The notes under the pieces are model-generated. The model had not been told where the DNA came from. It saw only the letters and a list, made by a program, of their open reading frames with translations, and did not search any database. From Polydactylus sextarius (lineage: Eukaryota; Chordata; Actinopteri; Polynemidae), in assembly GCA_016801845.1 (NCBI GenBank), contig CM028912.1:20396001-20460000 (forward strand): a stretch of DNA of 64,000 nt, given 5' to 3'. The translations under genes were made by a program, and so were the position numbers. Below are positions 25,212 to 39,635 of the stretch, piece after piece. Numbering within the stretch: the first letter of the stretch is position 1; each line of letters starts with the position of its first letter.

Positions 25212-28200
25212 ACTCCTTAAAACCCAGTCTCTACAAGCTAGTTTAAAAATAAATAGAGTTACAATTAAGTGATCCATTTTAAAACAGAAGCACTTCATTG
25301 AGCAGCAAGAGGATGTCATTGACCCTCAGCCTCATGTATTAAAAATAAATGCGATCTCACTGGTAGCACAGAGGAATGGGCTGAAATATCTGACACCTGA
25401 CATCTGCTACTGTCTGCCAAGATATGCCTCTCTACATACAGACCAGTCATAAATATCATATATATACACGCGCACTTATAGAATATAGAATTCAATAATT
25501 GCAAAATTTCTCAGTGTAAATTGTGTCAAAGAAAGCTACTATGAAGAAACATTTATGATGAATCAGAGTGTTGATGTCTTCTCAGTAATTTAAAAGTTTT
25601 TTTTGGTGAACAAGAGAATGGCATTAGGTTAGGAGATGAGATTGCATTGTATTTCTTTACATTAGAAAGCAGTTCTGTTCTGATGGGGTTTGGAAACAGT
25701 TTTGTAACAAGACCAGAGTAAAAATTAGTTTAGCTTTGTATTCCTGTCATATCTTTCTATATACTGAGTATTGAGACATTGCACCAGCTCTCCATGTGTT
25801 GTTGTTGTTCTAGATAATCACAATATATTTTTCAGTACAAATGACTGAACAACTAAAGATGTACAACCCTCAAATATGCATAAATAAAAGGTCTGCTCTG
25901 TTCTCTACCTGTCTAACTTTCCAAGGACAGATCAGCTTTTCCTCCCTGTGCTGTAACATCAGTGAAGACCTGAGCTGTGCAGTCATTTCTGAAACTGCAT
26001 TATTTATTACAATTTCATTGCCAAAAGACATGACTATTTGTTTCTCAGTGTACATGGAAATCACAGTTTCTCACACAGTTTCTCGTGTTCACACAGTGGT
26101 GTGTGCGGGGATACTTCTGGGCTCATCACTGAGTCCTGGTACTATGGTATTGCCAAACAAAGTATTAGACTAATCTTTAGCAGTTTTGCCTGCCCACCCA
26201 GGAGTTATAGCTCATGGCTGTTTGTTTTGATGTGGTTTAGAGCGTAAATTACTGTGTAGGCTATCTTTATCACACATAGATAATGTTGTAATATTACATT
26301 TTGTATGTGTGTTATATAAGACTGTAGCTAAATACCAGCCTCATTGTTCTGCAGCTTTTAAAGCTTTTCTTTTTTATTTATTTATCTTTCTTTATTTATC
26401 TTCTTAAATCCAATTCCAATTTTCTTTGTGTTTTTTCCATCTTATTCTTTCGGTCCCTTCTTACTCACTCGTATTGTGTCCCCTATCTCCTGGGCTTCTT
26501 TGAGTTGGTCATGGTGAAGTTACACTGCTAAATGCTGCTGTGTGATCATCTATTTATAAAATAATTGTGTTTACTGAACCTGTCACTGGTTCAACAACCA
26601 GCCTTACCATCGGGAGTCCTGCTCTGCCTCCTGATCAGCTGGGCATGTCCACAACCATGTAACAACATGATGACAGCTGTAGCCTCAAAACTCAGAAAAC
26701 ATACAAGCTAGACTAAAACTCACACAAATCTAATGACTAAAATTTGATTTAGGTGAATAAGACTTTGGACTTAAATGAAGACCAGTTACAGGGTGTATTT
26801 GCTATCTTTCTGGTTTATAAGTTCTATTATACCAAAATTCCTTGTACTGATTTTGAAAATGTCAGAAACAAATTGCAAATATTCACTTATTCACTTTACT
26901 TAGATAGGTGACAATAACTCAAGTAATGAAATGATACTGGCTCAGGTACCCCAATTTATTAGATTTATTCAATTTTTCATTTAAATTTCATCTGCTATCT
27001 TTAGTCAATGCCTAGATAAGATTAGAAAAATAAGTTGTGCCTGTTTGATCTGTCTCCTGAAATAAATGAACAATCGACTGATTGTCGATCTTTCCGATCC
27101 ATTACCATATGTCCCAGTTTGCTTGTGTTTCTCCCTTTGGTCATACTGAAATTACACCATGATAAATAGTGTCACCTTGGCACAATATTAAGTGTGTCCT
27201 TTACTCTAATAGTGAGATCTCAAGTGGTGAATGCCTGCACAATGATGGACTGTCTTGGGCTTCAGACCACTTGCCATCCATCCAACTCCTGAAATATGGT
27301 TTCACTAAATGTCTCTCAGTTATGCTGCCAAGTGACAGTGCAGCAGAATCTACACAGCAGTCTCTGTGTGAGCACAATATAGGGGTGTCAATGTCTGGAA
27401 AAGAGCCTCAGTGACATATTTGCAGAGACGGAATGGGTCATACTAAAGGCAGAATCTAAGACAAAATACGACTGGATAAAAATTCCATCACAGTGTTCAC
27501 TCGGGCTACATCATATACAATAACACTGAGATAAGCTGTTGGTTCCAGCAGCATGACGAACCAGAGTGCAGTTATACCTGTGCTACTGGCCAAAACACAA
27601 TGTAACCACACAGTAGAAAACACACAGCAACTGGATGCAATGACCAAAACAACCACAGGACACTGACGGTGGTCCTACAGGGCTAATAATGGGTCTGTCT
27701 CTGCACCCCTTAGCTTAAAAATACAACATCTTTGCAGCGGGGCAATGCTGGAGCTTGTGTTGCCATTATCACTGCTTCCATAGTGGCAGCGAGGCGGTGA
27801 CATTTAGCAGGGTGTCAAACTCGCTGGAGTCCTCCATCAAACAGCAGCGACCAGAATAAAGGCTCTGTCAGAAATAGTGACAGCTGTAATATTTCACCTG
27901 GCCCTGGAAGCCATTGCAGCAGCCAAAACACAGATGCAAAGAAATATTTCTTCTCTTTACCCCCCCTCATATGAATATATATGAATATTTTCGGTATTAT
28001 TGCCTACACAATTTGTTGTCTTTGTTGCACTAATGTGGAAAAAGTTAGGAGAGCAGTTTTCTTTTATGCAGCCTTAGAAGACTTGATTTAGCAGCTGAAT
28101 AGATAGGTTTTCTCATTAAGTCAAGTATTCCTGTCTTCCATTTTTATTCATTACACTGGCACCAATAAAGTATTTTCAATTTCAGTTAAGTGTGTCTGGT

Positions 28201-28589
28201 GAAGAGATGAAAGTGGCTTCAAAGTGTGACTCTACTGTAACGGTTTTGCAAGAAAAGGGCTGTAACACCCTTTACAATGCATTTACAGGGACCTGTAGGC
28301 TAACACTTGACAAACACCGCCCAGGAATGGGGCTGACAATGGGATTTAGTAAAACATAATGGTGATAATGGGAACTGTTGGCAATCATAATTACAAGCAA
28401 GAAGAGTAAATGGAGAAATAATGAAAGTAAGGGGGGGTTGGAGTGGTTTAATCTTAGTCCATATGAATGAGACTAGAGGTTCATTGTTCTGCAGGTTCAC
28501 TGGATCAGTCAGAACACAGTGTTACAGGTCATCCAGGTGCTAGCTTGAGCCACCTCATGTGGCTGGAAAGCAAATATCTGGGTGGAGGT

Positions 28590-28615
28590 TACACACACAC
28601 ACACACACACACACA
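28590..28615. repeat. (CA)n microsatellite
   Basis: About 12 CA units. Confidence 0.95.
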
Positions 28616-29675
28616 AACATTTAAGCACACACGCACACAGTAACAATTAGCGCTCAGGTTCTGGTACAGCTCCACCTTGTTACACTGCAAAGAAATACAA
28701 GCGCACAAGTGCAGTCTTTCTCATACATTCACATTAACATCACATTATCGGTCTGAATAGATTTACAGCGCACCTGCAGTTACTCCTTAAAGGACAGTTG
28801 CACCTTAGTCATCGCCTGCTCTAATTTCTACTTTGAATATCACCTTTCAGCACATTACATTTCAGCAGTGTCGCTCTCTTTTCTGACGAACACACAGAGG
28901 CAGCGTGACAAAGGCTTTATGGCAGGAGGGAGGCGTCACGTTTAAGCTCGTAGATCATTCTCAATTGATGTCATGGGCGCTGTGCACTGTGTCACTTATC
29001 AAATTCAACCACTTGAAATTGTAGCAGTTCAGTTTCACATAATATATCATAGGTTCATTTGTCCACTGCAGTTAGAGTGTTTTATGATTACATGATTTGC
29101 AACACAGCAAACATGTCTTGCATGCGATGCCACTGGCTAAACCACTACACAGTATTGACTCTGCATGCATCAAACTAATGCATGCAACATACATGCTACC
29201 AGCCTGTCAGCACTCTGTCAATATTTGTAGCTCTGTGGGTCATTCTGTCATCAAAATGCAACAAAGAATGAAACTACAATCTATCATTTAACAGTGTCAT
29301 GCTGATGGCAGGCTAATGGCTGCTGACCTGACATGATTGAGTGGGCCGTAGGGGGATACTGTCACTTATTTATACACCACTAACCCTTTCTATGACATTA
29401 TAAACACAAAACACAATAGTAAGCTACATTTAATTATACAGAAATTCCAGACAGTCCTTTCTTCTCTGTAGAAGAATGTGTTTATGAGTCTCTACCCATG
29501 TTGTTGTGTGCAGGTGGTCAGGATGCTCAGTGATACTTGGTCTGACTCATATTCCTCCTGTTCAGCTGATTGGCAGCTGAAAGTGGTAACATGCCAAGAA
29601 CCATAATGCATTCAAAAGGGCATCGAAGAACTGGACGTTCAACAAATCATGTTGAAAAAATAATATTTAGGTATG

Positions 29676-29707
29676 AAATCTGGTATTTTTCATAAAATAC
29701 CAGATTT
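29676..29707. repeat. Perfect 14-bp inverted repeat with 4-nt loop
   Basis: AAATCTGGTATTTT, loop TCAT, then its exact reverse complement; AT-rich. Confidence 0.9.
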
Positions 29708-30996
29708 TGTAAAAATGCAAAAGACATATTTCTGAAAGGTCACATAGAACATATGTCTGCTGGGACAAGGAGAAATATTTACAGTAAAGAGTATCTTTTA
29801 TATGAATTTTTTCACAATTTGAAGATTTTTTGCCAAATTATCAGCCAATAGGATTCTTCCTTCTACAGGGACAGCTCTGCTACAATAACCAGGAGCTGGA
29901 ATCTAAAAGCAGATATGTTCAGAAAATACCTGGTGGTTCTATTGTTTCTCTGACTCTCCTCTAAGTGTCCTTTCCTTTTTGTGTTCTGTCTTTATGTTGT
30001 ATCGTACAACTCTGTGCAGAGGCTCAACATTGAGCATTTCCCAACACAGCATGAAATAAAATTTTAAACGTGTGGCTGCATCTTCACATTGGTTCATGCC
30101 ACTTTTGTGTTTGCCTTTACTTGGTAGGTAATTACACCATGTAAAGAATTTACTTCATGTTTGGTCTGATGTTGTTTGAAAAAATGATTTTTTTTTACTT
30201 TTAAGAAGCTTTAATCATTTTTGCATGAAGGAAAATTGGAGCCACACTGTGAGAAAGAAAAGGCATATTGAAAGTAAATTAATAATATTATGAAATAAAA
30301 TCACAACTGACTAAAAAGAATCATAATATTTCAAGAATAAAGTTGTAGTTTAATTAGACTTAATATTTTGAGGATAAAGGTCAAAATATTATATGAGATA
30401 CTGTGCTCACCAGAGTCCCTCTGGATCCAAAATCATTGTGACCAGTTTAATTGTTTCTTTAAAAATTTTAAAAATTATTCTTCCTAAAAATGCTTTTTTG
30501 AACTGCTAGCAGATGTTACCAAAGACAGTCTTGCAGTCGAACATTAGCAGCCATTTCTCCACTCCACAAAAGAAGCAATTTCCTCCAAGTGTGTGGCTCT
30601 TTCTTCAGAACAGACATCTTCTTGCACTGTCTTTTCAAAGTCCTGATGCTTATGATAATGTAGTGTCGCTGCGCCTAAAGATTAAGTATTTCTTTATTTG
30701 TGAAATCTCTGCTCCACCTTCCTCATTGTGACATGGGCTGCAAGCTCTTCCCTTCTGAAATAACATGTAGACTAACATTATGATTTATTCTCATGTTGCA
30801 ATTACTTTTTCTTTTAATTACTTTTTCTTTATTCTTGTAATATTATGAATTAAGTCCAATGTGGCCCAAATACTGAGATATCACCACTTTTGTTAACTGC
30901 ATTTAAATGTACATTTTGCTTATTTTACCTGATGTAAATGTTTGACCTTGACTGTGCACAGTGATACATTTTCAGACCTTGACACTGGAGAATCCG

Positions 30997-31011
30997 AAAA
31001 AAAAAAAAAAA
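30997..31011. repeat. Poly-A run
   Basis: 15 consecutive A. Confidence 0.9.
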
Positions 31012-31075
31012 TGATGATGGAAATAGAAACCACCTTATCATTAGTCATTACTGATTTTCTAAACCTCTGAGGCTG

Positions 31076-31077
<2 letters not shown>

Positions 31078-31143
<66 letters not shown>
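31078..31143. repeat. (CT)n(CA)n compound microsatellite
   Basis: About 18 CT units followed directly by about 14 CA units, both nearly pure. Confidence 0.95.
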
Positions 31144-31145
<2 letters not shown>

Positions 31146-31470
31146 CCGTTGTTAATCAGCACCTTTCATCCATCAAACCAGCAGCCTGGCAGAGTACCAC
31201 CATTCTACTGACTGCCTTTACTAATTAAAGAGCTTCCGTAATTGAACTTTCTATTTTCACCTGAGCTCCTCATATTTTAGCACTTGCACAAGTTAAAGGT
31301 AAAATAAGATACCACACAGCTGCCACCACTGTTTCAGAGAGTGTGTGACATAGTAATGAGGTCAGGAACCTTTGTGTTCTCATGATAGCTGATGCATGAG
31401 GAAAGCTATTCTTATTAGCAGCTGTTGTCTTTTTGTCCTTGTTTCTCTGAGATGATGAGGAAGGCAGACA

Positions 31471-31472
<2 letters not shown>

Positions 31473-31500
<28 letters not shown>
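31473..31500. repeat. (TG)n microsatellite
   Basis: About 14 TG units. Confidence 0.95.
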
Positions 31501-31501
<1 letters not shown>

Positions 31502-32293
31502 TGCACGTTGCTTCGTACACATGGTATTTCCGGCTGTTTGCTTACACGTTTCCACTGAGGGATAGGCAGGTCAGTGTATGAAGAGCTGTTGTCATCTTCC
31601 TACTCACCTGACTCACTCACGCTGATGCAACATGGGGGTTTGCAGGCGGCGTGCAGATGTTGAGATAATATCTTTGAGATTACAAGGAGAATTGCATTAG
31701 AAAAAGATGGTTTCAGTCCACCTGTCTGATGTGTCCTCAGACAAAGGTCCACAGGAAAACAAATGATTCATCCTGCAAAGAGCAAACAGAAAAAGCTAAT
31801 TCTTTAGGAATGAGCTCTCATTTGATTGCCAAGAAAAGGCAATCTCATCCACGAGTCCATTGTTTATTAAATATGTGAAGTACATAGCTCTCTTAGTAAC
31901 AATCACATGCTCTGTATCTACAGTACAGCATGTGCAGGATCAATAAACTGGTGCATGCATGTGAGAAAGAGCATGACACGCTTTGCTTGTGCCCTTGTTT
32001 GTCTTTTTGTCATATAGACTCATTGGTTAAAATGTCAAGAGCAGCAGTCTCCTGAGAAAGTAGAGCCATGCTGTGCTTTTTAGGGCAAGGGCACCTTTTC
32101 CAGGATGTGTATTCTGCATTGGAGGGAGTTTGTTGTAATAAAATGATATCACTGGCATGCTTTTGTCCTCTCCTAATTTTCAACTCCGTCTCAAACACAT
32201 CTGCAGCAGTGATGTAGCACATGTGGCAGCTGCTGAGAAAAGAGTGAAATTAGACTAAATGAAGAAGGAAAACTTTTAAATCACAATTCAATG

Positions 32294-32323
32294 AATTTTG
32301 GCTCAATTATCTGAGCCAAAATT
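32294..32323. repeat. Perfect 12-bp inverted repeat with 6-nt loop
   Basis: AATTTTGGCTCA, loop ATTATC, then its exact reverse complement. Confidence 0.9.
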
Positions 32324-32828
32324 GGCTGGTTGGGGGGTTAGCAGGGTCATAATCAATATCATCCTATATTTGGGTGCAGTTGTGTCTCTGGATGAAAGAC
32401 AGCTGAAGGTTTGAACTCTGGCTCTTCTAGTTGTATTTGTGGGCAGGACATTGAACCACAGAATTTACCTCTAGTTGCTGCATATAATTGTTAGGGCTAG
32501 GGTTAGGCTTTGGAGGCATTGTTTGAATCTCTATGTGCGGATGGATTAATGGTGTAAAGCTCTGGTCATTAAGACTAGAGCTTCTTCCAGTATGTAAAGC
32601 AAAATAACTGTCCAACCTTTACTGTCACACATAGAAAGTACTATGGCATGAATTTTCTCATGACAAACACTGAATTCAAAAGTGCTCTGCTCCAGGTCGT
32701 AAACCTGAGCTGCTGTTTTGGTTTTTTCTTCTGAGAGAAGTTTTCTATTCTCAAACTATCAGTTTGTCATGACAGGGCAGTTCAGTGTTTTAAGGTCATG
32801 GCCTCTAACATGGCCAATCACAATGTAT

Positions 32829-32851
32829 GATAATATGTCTTACATATTATC
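32829..32851. repeat. Perfect 10-bp inverted repeat
   Basis: GATAATATGT, loop CTT, then its exact reverse complement. Confidence 0.85.
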
Positions 32852-33551
32852 GTACTTGAACTGCAGACATACATGGTGTATCTGGCCATAAAGATATCAG
32901 CTACTCATGCCTGTGTCACACAAAGCAGCGTCAGGTAACTTCTGATAATGCAAACTTCTGCTGAGTAAGAAGTTCTTTTACCTTGTTATTATATCTAACC
33001 TCCTCTAAGCTGAAACCTTAGACAACTAATGTTGTCCCCTGATGCACATTTCATATACACTTGGACTGTATGCCTAAAGCCTGAGCCTGAGTGCACTGAG
33101 ACTTGATGTGCATCAAGACAGGCATCTATTATTTTCTGTATAAACCTATGTTCACTGTGGCGACCTGCACAGCACAGGTAGACAGAACATGCCTTTTTCC
33201 TATTTTCCAGAGCTGAAGAAGATCTTTGGTTCCCTCATACTGTCTGTCATATCTCCTCTTGTTTGGCTTTTCAGATGATAGCACCCTGTCATTACCACCA
33301 CAGAAGAAAGAGAAGTTTACTGATGAGGGAGATAAATATGTCGACCTATATGCCATGCAATCTTGGGAAATATGAAGATCATTTTTTAAAACAACATAAT
33401 GGAGTAGAGGCTGGCTCTTCAGGAGAGGCTTTGAATTGTAGGACACAAAAGTTGTCAGAATTCAGTACAATGTCCCAATTTACACATTACCTACAGTGTA
33501 TGAGCAATATGCTTTGTGGGGACAGTGCTGTGGTCTCAAGTGATGCACACT

Positions 33552-33571
33552 ATAAATGGTAAATGGACTGA
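33552..33571 (+). repeat. Possible fragment of the AATGGTAAATGGACTG repeat
   Basis: About 20 bp (TATAAATGGTAAATGGACTG) matches the left end of the family seen at 60.3 kb; the sequence after it has diverged too far to follow. It is short enough to be uncertain. Confidence 0.35.
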
Positions 33572-34155
33572 GTGCTCCTTGTCAGTGCAGCATCATGATG
33601 CACTCACACAATGTTGAAACAGCCATGAGAGGGTGGAGGGGACTGCACTTCAGAAAACACCAACCTCACCTCCAATGTTACATCTCACTGTAACTTTATA
33701 ATACACCTGTAACGACTTCACAGCTCTGAGATGCACTGAGGTAGTATCACACTGTTCTCCGCATGTGTGAATTACGTCACCTGTTATGTAATGTTAACGA
33801 TGAACTGGCGGCATTAAGCTAACACTCTCATGGCTAACTCCCTGAAATGTGTCATGGTTTTCACATATGATGTTTGTGAATTTTAAAGATAATCCTTGAC
33901 ATAGAGAGAGCACTGTTTTGTGACAGGCAACATTTTGGGTCTTGTGTGAGACCACATAGCGGACTACAAAGCTTGTCTCCAAAATTTACCTCACCATCAA
34001 ACTCTGACAGCTAATGTTAGCTTAACAGCTAGCTATGCAACCTAGGAAAATATCTCACTTGGTAAGTTTTATCCACCTACTTCTCATTCTCTCTTCAGCT
34101 GGGAAGAGAGGGGGAAAGAAATTCAGTGAAAAGTTTGCGAGGAGAAATTGTGATG

Positions 34156-34163
34156 TGACGTCA
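34156..34163. promoter_or_regulatory. Full palindromic CRE motif
   Basis: TGACGTCA followed by CCTACGAG; a half-site (TTACGTCACC) lies about 380 bp upstream at 33771. No gene start is visible nearby. Confidence 0.25.
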
Positions 34164-36233
34164 CCTACGAGAGTATTTGGTTTGTAGTCTAACCAGTTAT
34201 GTGTTTTCAGAAGCATATAAATCAGCAATTACATGACAAGTATAGCCTTGACACTAATAGTTATTATTTAGATTAAGATACAGTATATAGTATAGGTATA
34301 AGTCAAAGTGGATCAGAAAATAATTTTTATGTCTTAATTGACATTATTTTTTTTTTCAGTCTAAGCACTCAGTGGGTCCACCAGAAGGGGCTTGACTTAG
34401 GCTCCCTATATTGAGCAGCACATAGCTGCTGCTACTGATCCTCATCCCCTCAACCTCTGTTTGTTGAAGGTTAAGCAGCACACTGCGTCATAGATGAGTT
34501 ACTGGTTATCAAATCGTTATTGTGTCTCCCATTAATCCTTCTTTAATCCGGATGATAGTAGTTCCACACTTTGTCCTTTGCTTTCACAGTGCACAGTTAG
34601 TTAAATAACAGTAGTTATGATTAATGTTACAGTTTGGCACAAGTGTAACGTAAGCACAGAGAATCAGAGCGATGTGCTGAGGCGGTTGGGTGTTTCAGAG
34701 ACCTGCTTATTGTCACAACAGCACTGACAATAGCTGCACTGTGCGACAGGCAAAACAAACAGGACACGCTGATTATCACAAGCAGCGAACAGAACCGACA
34801 CAAGCATTGTACCTCTGCTTACAGTATATCACACGCACCATTCACCGGAGTGCCATCTGTAAAGGCTTCGTTCACCACTGAGATCAACTAACAGGTACTG
34901 CTGACAAAAACCTGAGGGGAAGACATCATGTTAAAATGTGTCCTGTATGTGTTATATTATTCAGCAGGACAGCGTAAAAAAATGAAACAGTTTGCAAGTG
35001 GGAAATAAAACATTTTAAAAAAAAAAAGTAGTGTATGTCTAATATTTCTATAATATTCCAGTTGTGACTCAGAATGTATCTGGTAGGATTTAGTTGCTCT
35101 AAAGTAACAGATGGTGAGAAAAAGATTCAGTCCTGATTAGTTTAAAACAGCAAATCAGCTAAAATGAAAACTATTAAAAACATTAAATAGCACTTTGCTG
35201 TATGAAACGTGTCGCCTCAGCACCGCTGCTGTTTCCCTTCTGATTCCTTCATTTCCTTCTCAGTTGTTCCCATGACACCAAACAAGTTACCAAGTCATTG
35301 CCTACAGAGCTGCTGCAGTATCTCAGACATGTAGCCTGTATTGTTTTGCAGTTTGTGTGACTGACTGATGTTCGCAGCACAATTTCAGCTCAGTTTTTTC
35401 CCTGCAGCTCCTCTTTGCTGTACTTCAGGTCTGGAATCCTAACAATTAGCAGACATTGTAGGATGTGCATAGAATTTAAGCAGCAGGTTTCAGTGTCTAC
35501 TCTCAAAGAAGCTAAATCCCTACAGATTAGTCCATGATCCCAATTGAAATATACTTTTAAATATTTGTTACTACCAAACGTACTTACCAAATCCTAAAAA
35601 ACAAAATCAACACTGTGCTATAGCCCCTTTTCTTTGAAAATGGATCATGGTGGTTTTTAGCAAATGTTACTAAAAGCAACCAGTAGGATGGTGTCTGATT
35701 CTGCTGCTGAGCACATCTTCATTGTAATGAAATGTCATCAAGTGTTAATGATTACTGCACTTTTCCACATCTTCATTTATATACGGTAAGAGATAAACAC
35801 ATAAATAGACTATCAACAAATCTTTCCAATAAGATGTTGTGCTTAATTTCAAGAAACAAGGCTCCCAGAGCACACAAATGATGCAAACAAATACAGTAAA
35901 AGAAAAGAAAAAAAAAAAACAGACAAAATCTCCTCTCTAGGATAAAAGGATGGTCACACTGGACTGGATTTAAATCACTGATCAGCAACATAAAATCACC
36001 TTGGAGAAATAAACTCAGTGAACGAGGCTCTGCTCTCGCTTTGGGATTGTGTTCATTGTCTCCCTCTAATAGACACCAAGCTCCAGTGAGTAGCTGGAGC
36101 TCCCTAGAGCTCTACCTGCTGAGTGTCTGTAAACACTGAGGCATGTACAGGTGAGGTCAGAGAGCAGATCACACCTTCAGTTATCGTGCTTTGTCTTTAT
36201 GGGTATCTCGATCACAACACACACAAACACAGA

Positions 36234-36273
36234 GACTGCCAACACTGCTGAGAAAACAGCAGTGTTGGCAGTC
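36234..36273. repeat. Perfect 17-bp inverted repeat with 6-nt loop
   Basis: GACTGCCAACACTGCTG, loop AGAAAA, then the exact reverse complement. A second, weaker fold (TTCCCC ... GGGGAA) follows at about 36280-36300. Not flanked by a T run, and no role is evident. Confidence 0.9.
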
Positions 36274-36709
36274 ATCAGTTCCCCACTCATGAATGGGGAA
36301 TGAGTGATGTGGTTCAGCTCGAACACATCAGAGGCTCAAGCCTACATTCTTTTTTCTACACAGCCTCTGATGTATTTATTAAATGTCAAGGAGCCAGATC
36401 GGTCTTTTCCTGATGCAGAGGGTCTTCAGAATGGGCCGTTAGGGTTGCAACATGATGGCAGGCAGCTCTAACCTGGATGGATGAGCACCCAGGACACAGC
36501 CTGTAATTTAGATTTCATTACGATAGTGGCACAGGTACAGTAGCAGGGAAGAGGTGGGTTGGTGAGGAGGAAGATGGTGTTGAAAGATGGAGAGCACTGA
36601 TGGATCACCAGGGAAAGCGTTGTGTGATGGTGAGGCAGAGGGCCTAAAAGTGGAGATGGTTTTTGGAGATAGTAATTGACAGAAAAGAAATAAAAGAACA
36701 CAGGTGATT

Positions 36710-36745
36710 TTTTTTTTTCAAAAAAAAAAAAAAAAAAAAAAAAAA
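36710..36745. repeat. T run followed by long A run
   Basis: About 9 T, a single C, then about 25 A: an AT foldback and a probable length-variable homopolymer. Confidence 0.9.
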
Positions 36746-37744
36746 GGCTCAAAAAGGAGGAACAATTAGAGTGGATCAAAGGACAGATGTGGATGAAAAT
36801 GATGAATGAGCAGGACTGAGGATGAGGACTTGAGAGACTTCTTAAAAAAGATGTGAAGATGAAGATGTCCATTAGAGCAGGACCCTCTGTTCAGCAGCTG
36901 CTTTTCACAAACCACATCATCTTCTTTTGTTGCTGTGACTAAGCCATAAAATCAGAGCAAAGAAACATGGTCTTCATCAGATAAAGCTAAAAACTGGTTC
37001 AGTGTGATAATTTTCCAAATGGGTGTTTAATAAGCTATATGCAAAAGAAATGTAGTTAACAGTGAGCAGCATATACTCCAATCCTATTAAAACTTTGTCA
37101 CTTCTCAGCTCTTTTCTCTGATCTGTCAAGCTGCAAACCCGGAGCCTGTTCCCAGATGGAGCTCCTCTCTGATGTTAAAGGTCTGAATGTCATCTCCTGC
37201 AGCCACTCGCTAATTAGATGTTGTTAAGCTGTCCACTCTGCTGCAGCCTTATCAGCTAAACTGTCTTATTAATGAGCTTCAGCTTTCTAAATGTTTTAGT
37301 CTTGACATTTCAAAGCTAAATTTGGATTGAATTCCTGAAGCGTGGACAGTTTCAAACATGATCATAACTTCACTCACATTTTTAAAAGAACAAAAGCTGC
37401 AGATTGTTTCGGGCAGTTACTAAAAAAAACTTTGGGAAATGCTGATAATTATATTATTATATAATTAATATTATATAATTATATTACTGCTTTTTGGTCT
37501 GTTTGATTTGAGTATATCACAGTGGTTTTAAAAGGCAAACAGAAAGACAGACCAGCAGGCAACATGATTCACAATGCTAATTAATGACTTAATGTGCAAA
37601 ACTAAACACTAATGTACTTTATATTTTATAATTTAAGTCCTGGTTAGTCTGACAGTTCTTATAGTAACAGCAGGTTCAATACACATTCCATCAGTCCACT
37701 CAAAATGACTCCTGTATTGACTTTAAGAGGCAGCCAACACATCA

Positions 37745-37767
37745 GTAGCAGCAGCAGCAGCAGCAGC
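37745..37767. repeat. (AGC)7 trinucleotide repeat
   Basis: Seven AGC units with no coding context on either strand; the minus-strand frame across it is short. Confidence 0.9.
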
Positions 37768-38723
37768 CATCCTCATAGAAATGCGATATAGCACCTGTAT
37801 GGCTGTTGAAAGTGAAGTCAGACTTAGGTAGGTTAGGATGACTTGCATCATGATGTTATAATGTAACAATGTGGTTGAGCTGTAATGCTTAAAAGTACAA
37901 ACACTCAGGGTCAGAGGTTGTGGTCTATTCCAGAAAAACACTAAAAGGTGTTGTTTACCCTCTATGAGCTGTGTGTGTTAATACAGCGTCATAATAAACA
38001 CAGTGACAGATTCAGTGCATTCACTGTGGCTGTTTTACAATAAATTGCTCATAGAATCTCTGATTGACTGAAACCCTGTACATGACTGTACAGTAAAAAA
38101 CACAATGTGGGAACAGACATTCTATTTTTTGCCATTATGCTTCAGAACAAAAGCCACCCCCATGGTGGTTGAGGTTTTAAATGCGAGTGCAACGCAAGTA
38201 TTTGGTTTGCATTAGCAGTAACAAGAACAGCTCTGATACAGTTGTAGGAGATGGATCAATGAACAGGAATCAATTAGATGAAACTGAATCCCCGTGTGGG
38301 AGGCAAGAGTCCCTCACAGTAAAAAGTGACTTCACCACCACCAATTAAAATAACTACACAAAGATGGCGATTGTTAAAAAAAGACATTAATAGTGTCAAA
38401 AAAAGTTTGTTTACAATGTTAATCTTAAGTATTGTGTCTTAATGAGCACCATTGACTATATACATGTACACCATGAAGATGTTTTTTGTTGGATCAATGA
38501 AACTAATATACTAATATGTTATTAAGAGTGGATACTGTTCTACCATGTACTGTCATTTAGGAAGTGAATACATCATTATTTGGTCCTTTTAGAATGTTTT
38601 CCAGTAACACTGAATAGTTGCAAAATAGACTTGTGTGTTGTGAAATATGTTCATCTGATTCCTCACCATGTTACATATTATTATGTGTTTGTAGTAAATA
38701 TAAAACTACATGAACCTTTAGCA

Positions 38724-38800
38724 TGCTTAGCTTAGCTTAAATTCTCAGAAACAGAATCCACCCATCAGCACCTCTATGCAATGTTTTATAATCAATAACA
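38724..38800 (+). repeat. Possible teleost dispersed repeat (TTAGCTTAGCTTA family)
   Basis: GCTTAGCTTAGCTTAAA, then CAGAAACAGAATCCACCCAT and CAGCACCTCTA, resemble the same common fish repeat as at 39.6 kb, but with its centre missing. Confidence 0.4.
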
Positions 38801-39568
38801 AAACTGTCTTTCCTGCACTAAAACTAAACTCCAGAGATTATGTGCTGCACTTTTAATGTCAAGCAGAATACATAAACACATCACAGTTATACAATCTTTT
38901 ACGTCAAAATTGGGAACTTGTTACAATAAATTTAACAAACAGTTGTTTGTCAACATAATTATTTGACTCTTGAAGTCATTAACCTCTTATATTATAAAGG
39001 CAATGATAGTTCAATTTGTTAGCTAGTGATAATTACCAGCCAGGACAAGATGCCATGTTTGCTGGCAGAGAAAACTTAATAATAAATAATAATAAACTTA
39101 AAAATAAATCTTTCAGGATTACTACTGATTGTCAATAGAACAATTTGGGTCAGTTCCAAATCATTCAGCTGGTACATATTTTCCTTTGCTTGATCATTCA
39201 CCTGTTTAAAGTTATTACCTTTTGTTGCGAAGCTGAACATTCAGTTTTGTGTTTGGATTAATTTAGATTAAAAACCTGGATATTCTACATTGCTGCCTCA
39301 CCACTGTCAAAGTCTAGATGACTCTAATAAAAGAGAACAAATCCGATTCGTAATAAATACAAAATTATAATTTGCACAGACACGTCTTGCTCAGTTTGCC
39401 TGTGTATTTAATGCTTGCTATATTAAATGTTTAGCTGTTGTTACTATTATATTATTATTTATATTATTTATGATTATTTATGATTTTTAGTGTTATAATA
39501 GTGTGACACTTTGTAACTGCTGTTTTGAAATGTGCTACACACTATAAATAAAGTTAATTACTGTTACA

Positions 39569-39635
39569 AATTGGACAGAGCCAAGTTAGCTGTTTCCCAG
39601 TGTCTCCAGGGTTTTCTCTAGGCTAAGGTAATATT
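39569..39635 (-). repeat. Teleost dispersed repeat, minus orientation
   Basis: The minus strand reads GGGAAACAGCTAACTTGGCT and CTGTCCAA, close to a very common fish interspersed segment (GGGAAACAGCTAGCCTGGCTCTGTCC). The element class is unknown to me. A sister fragment may lie at 38724-38800. Confidence 0.55.

Larger units (their letters stand above)
24784..33551. other. No gene recognised
   Basis: Holds microsatellites and the inverted repeats at 25.2, 29.7, 32.3 and 32.8 kb. The longest frame (25841-26173, 110 codons) shows no domain. Confidence 0.6.
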
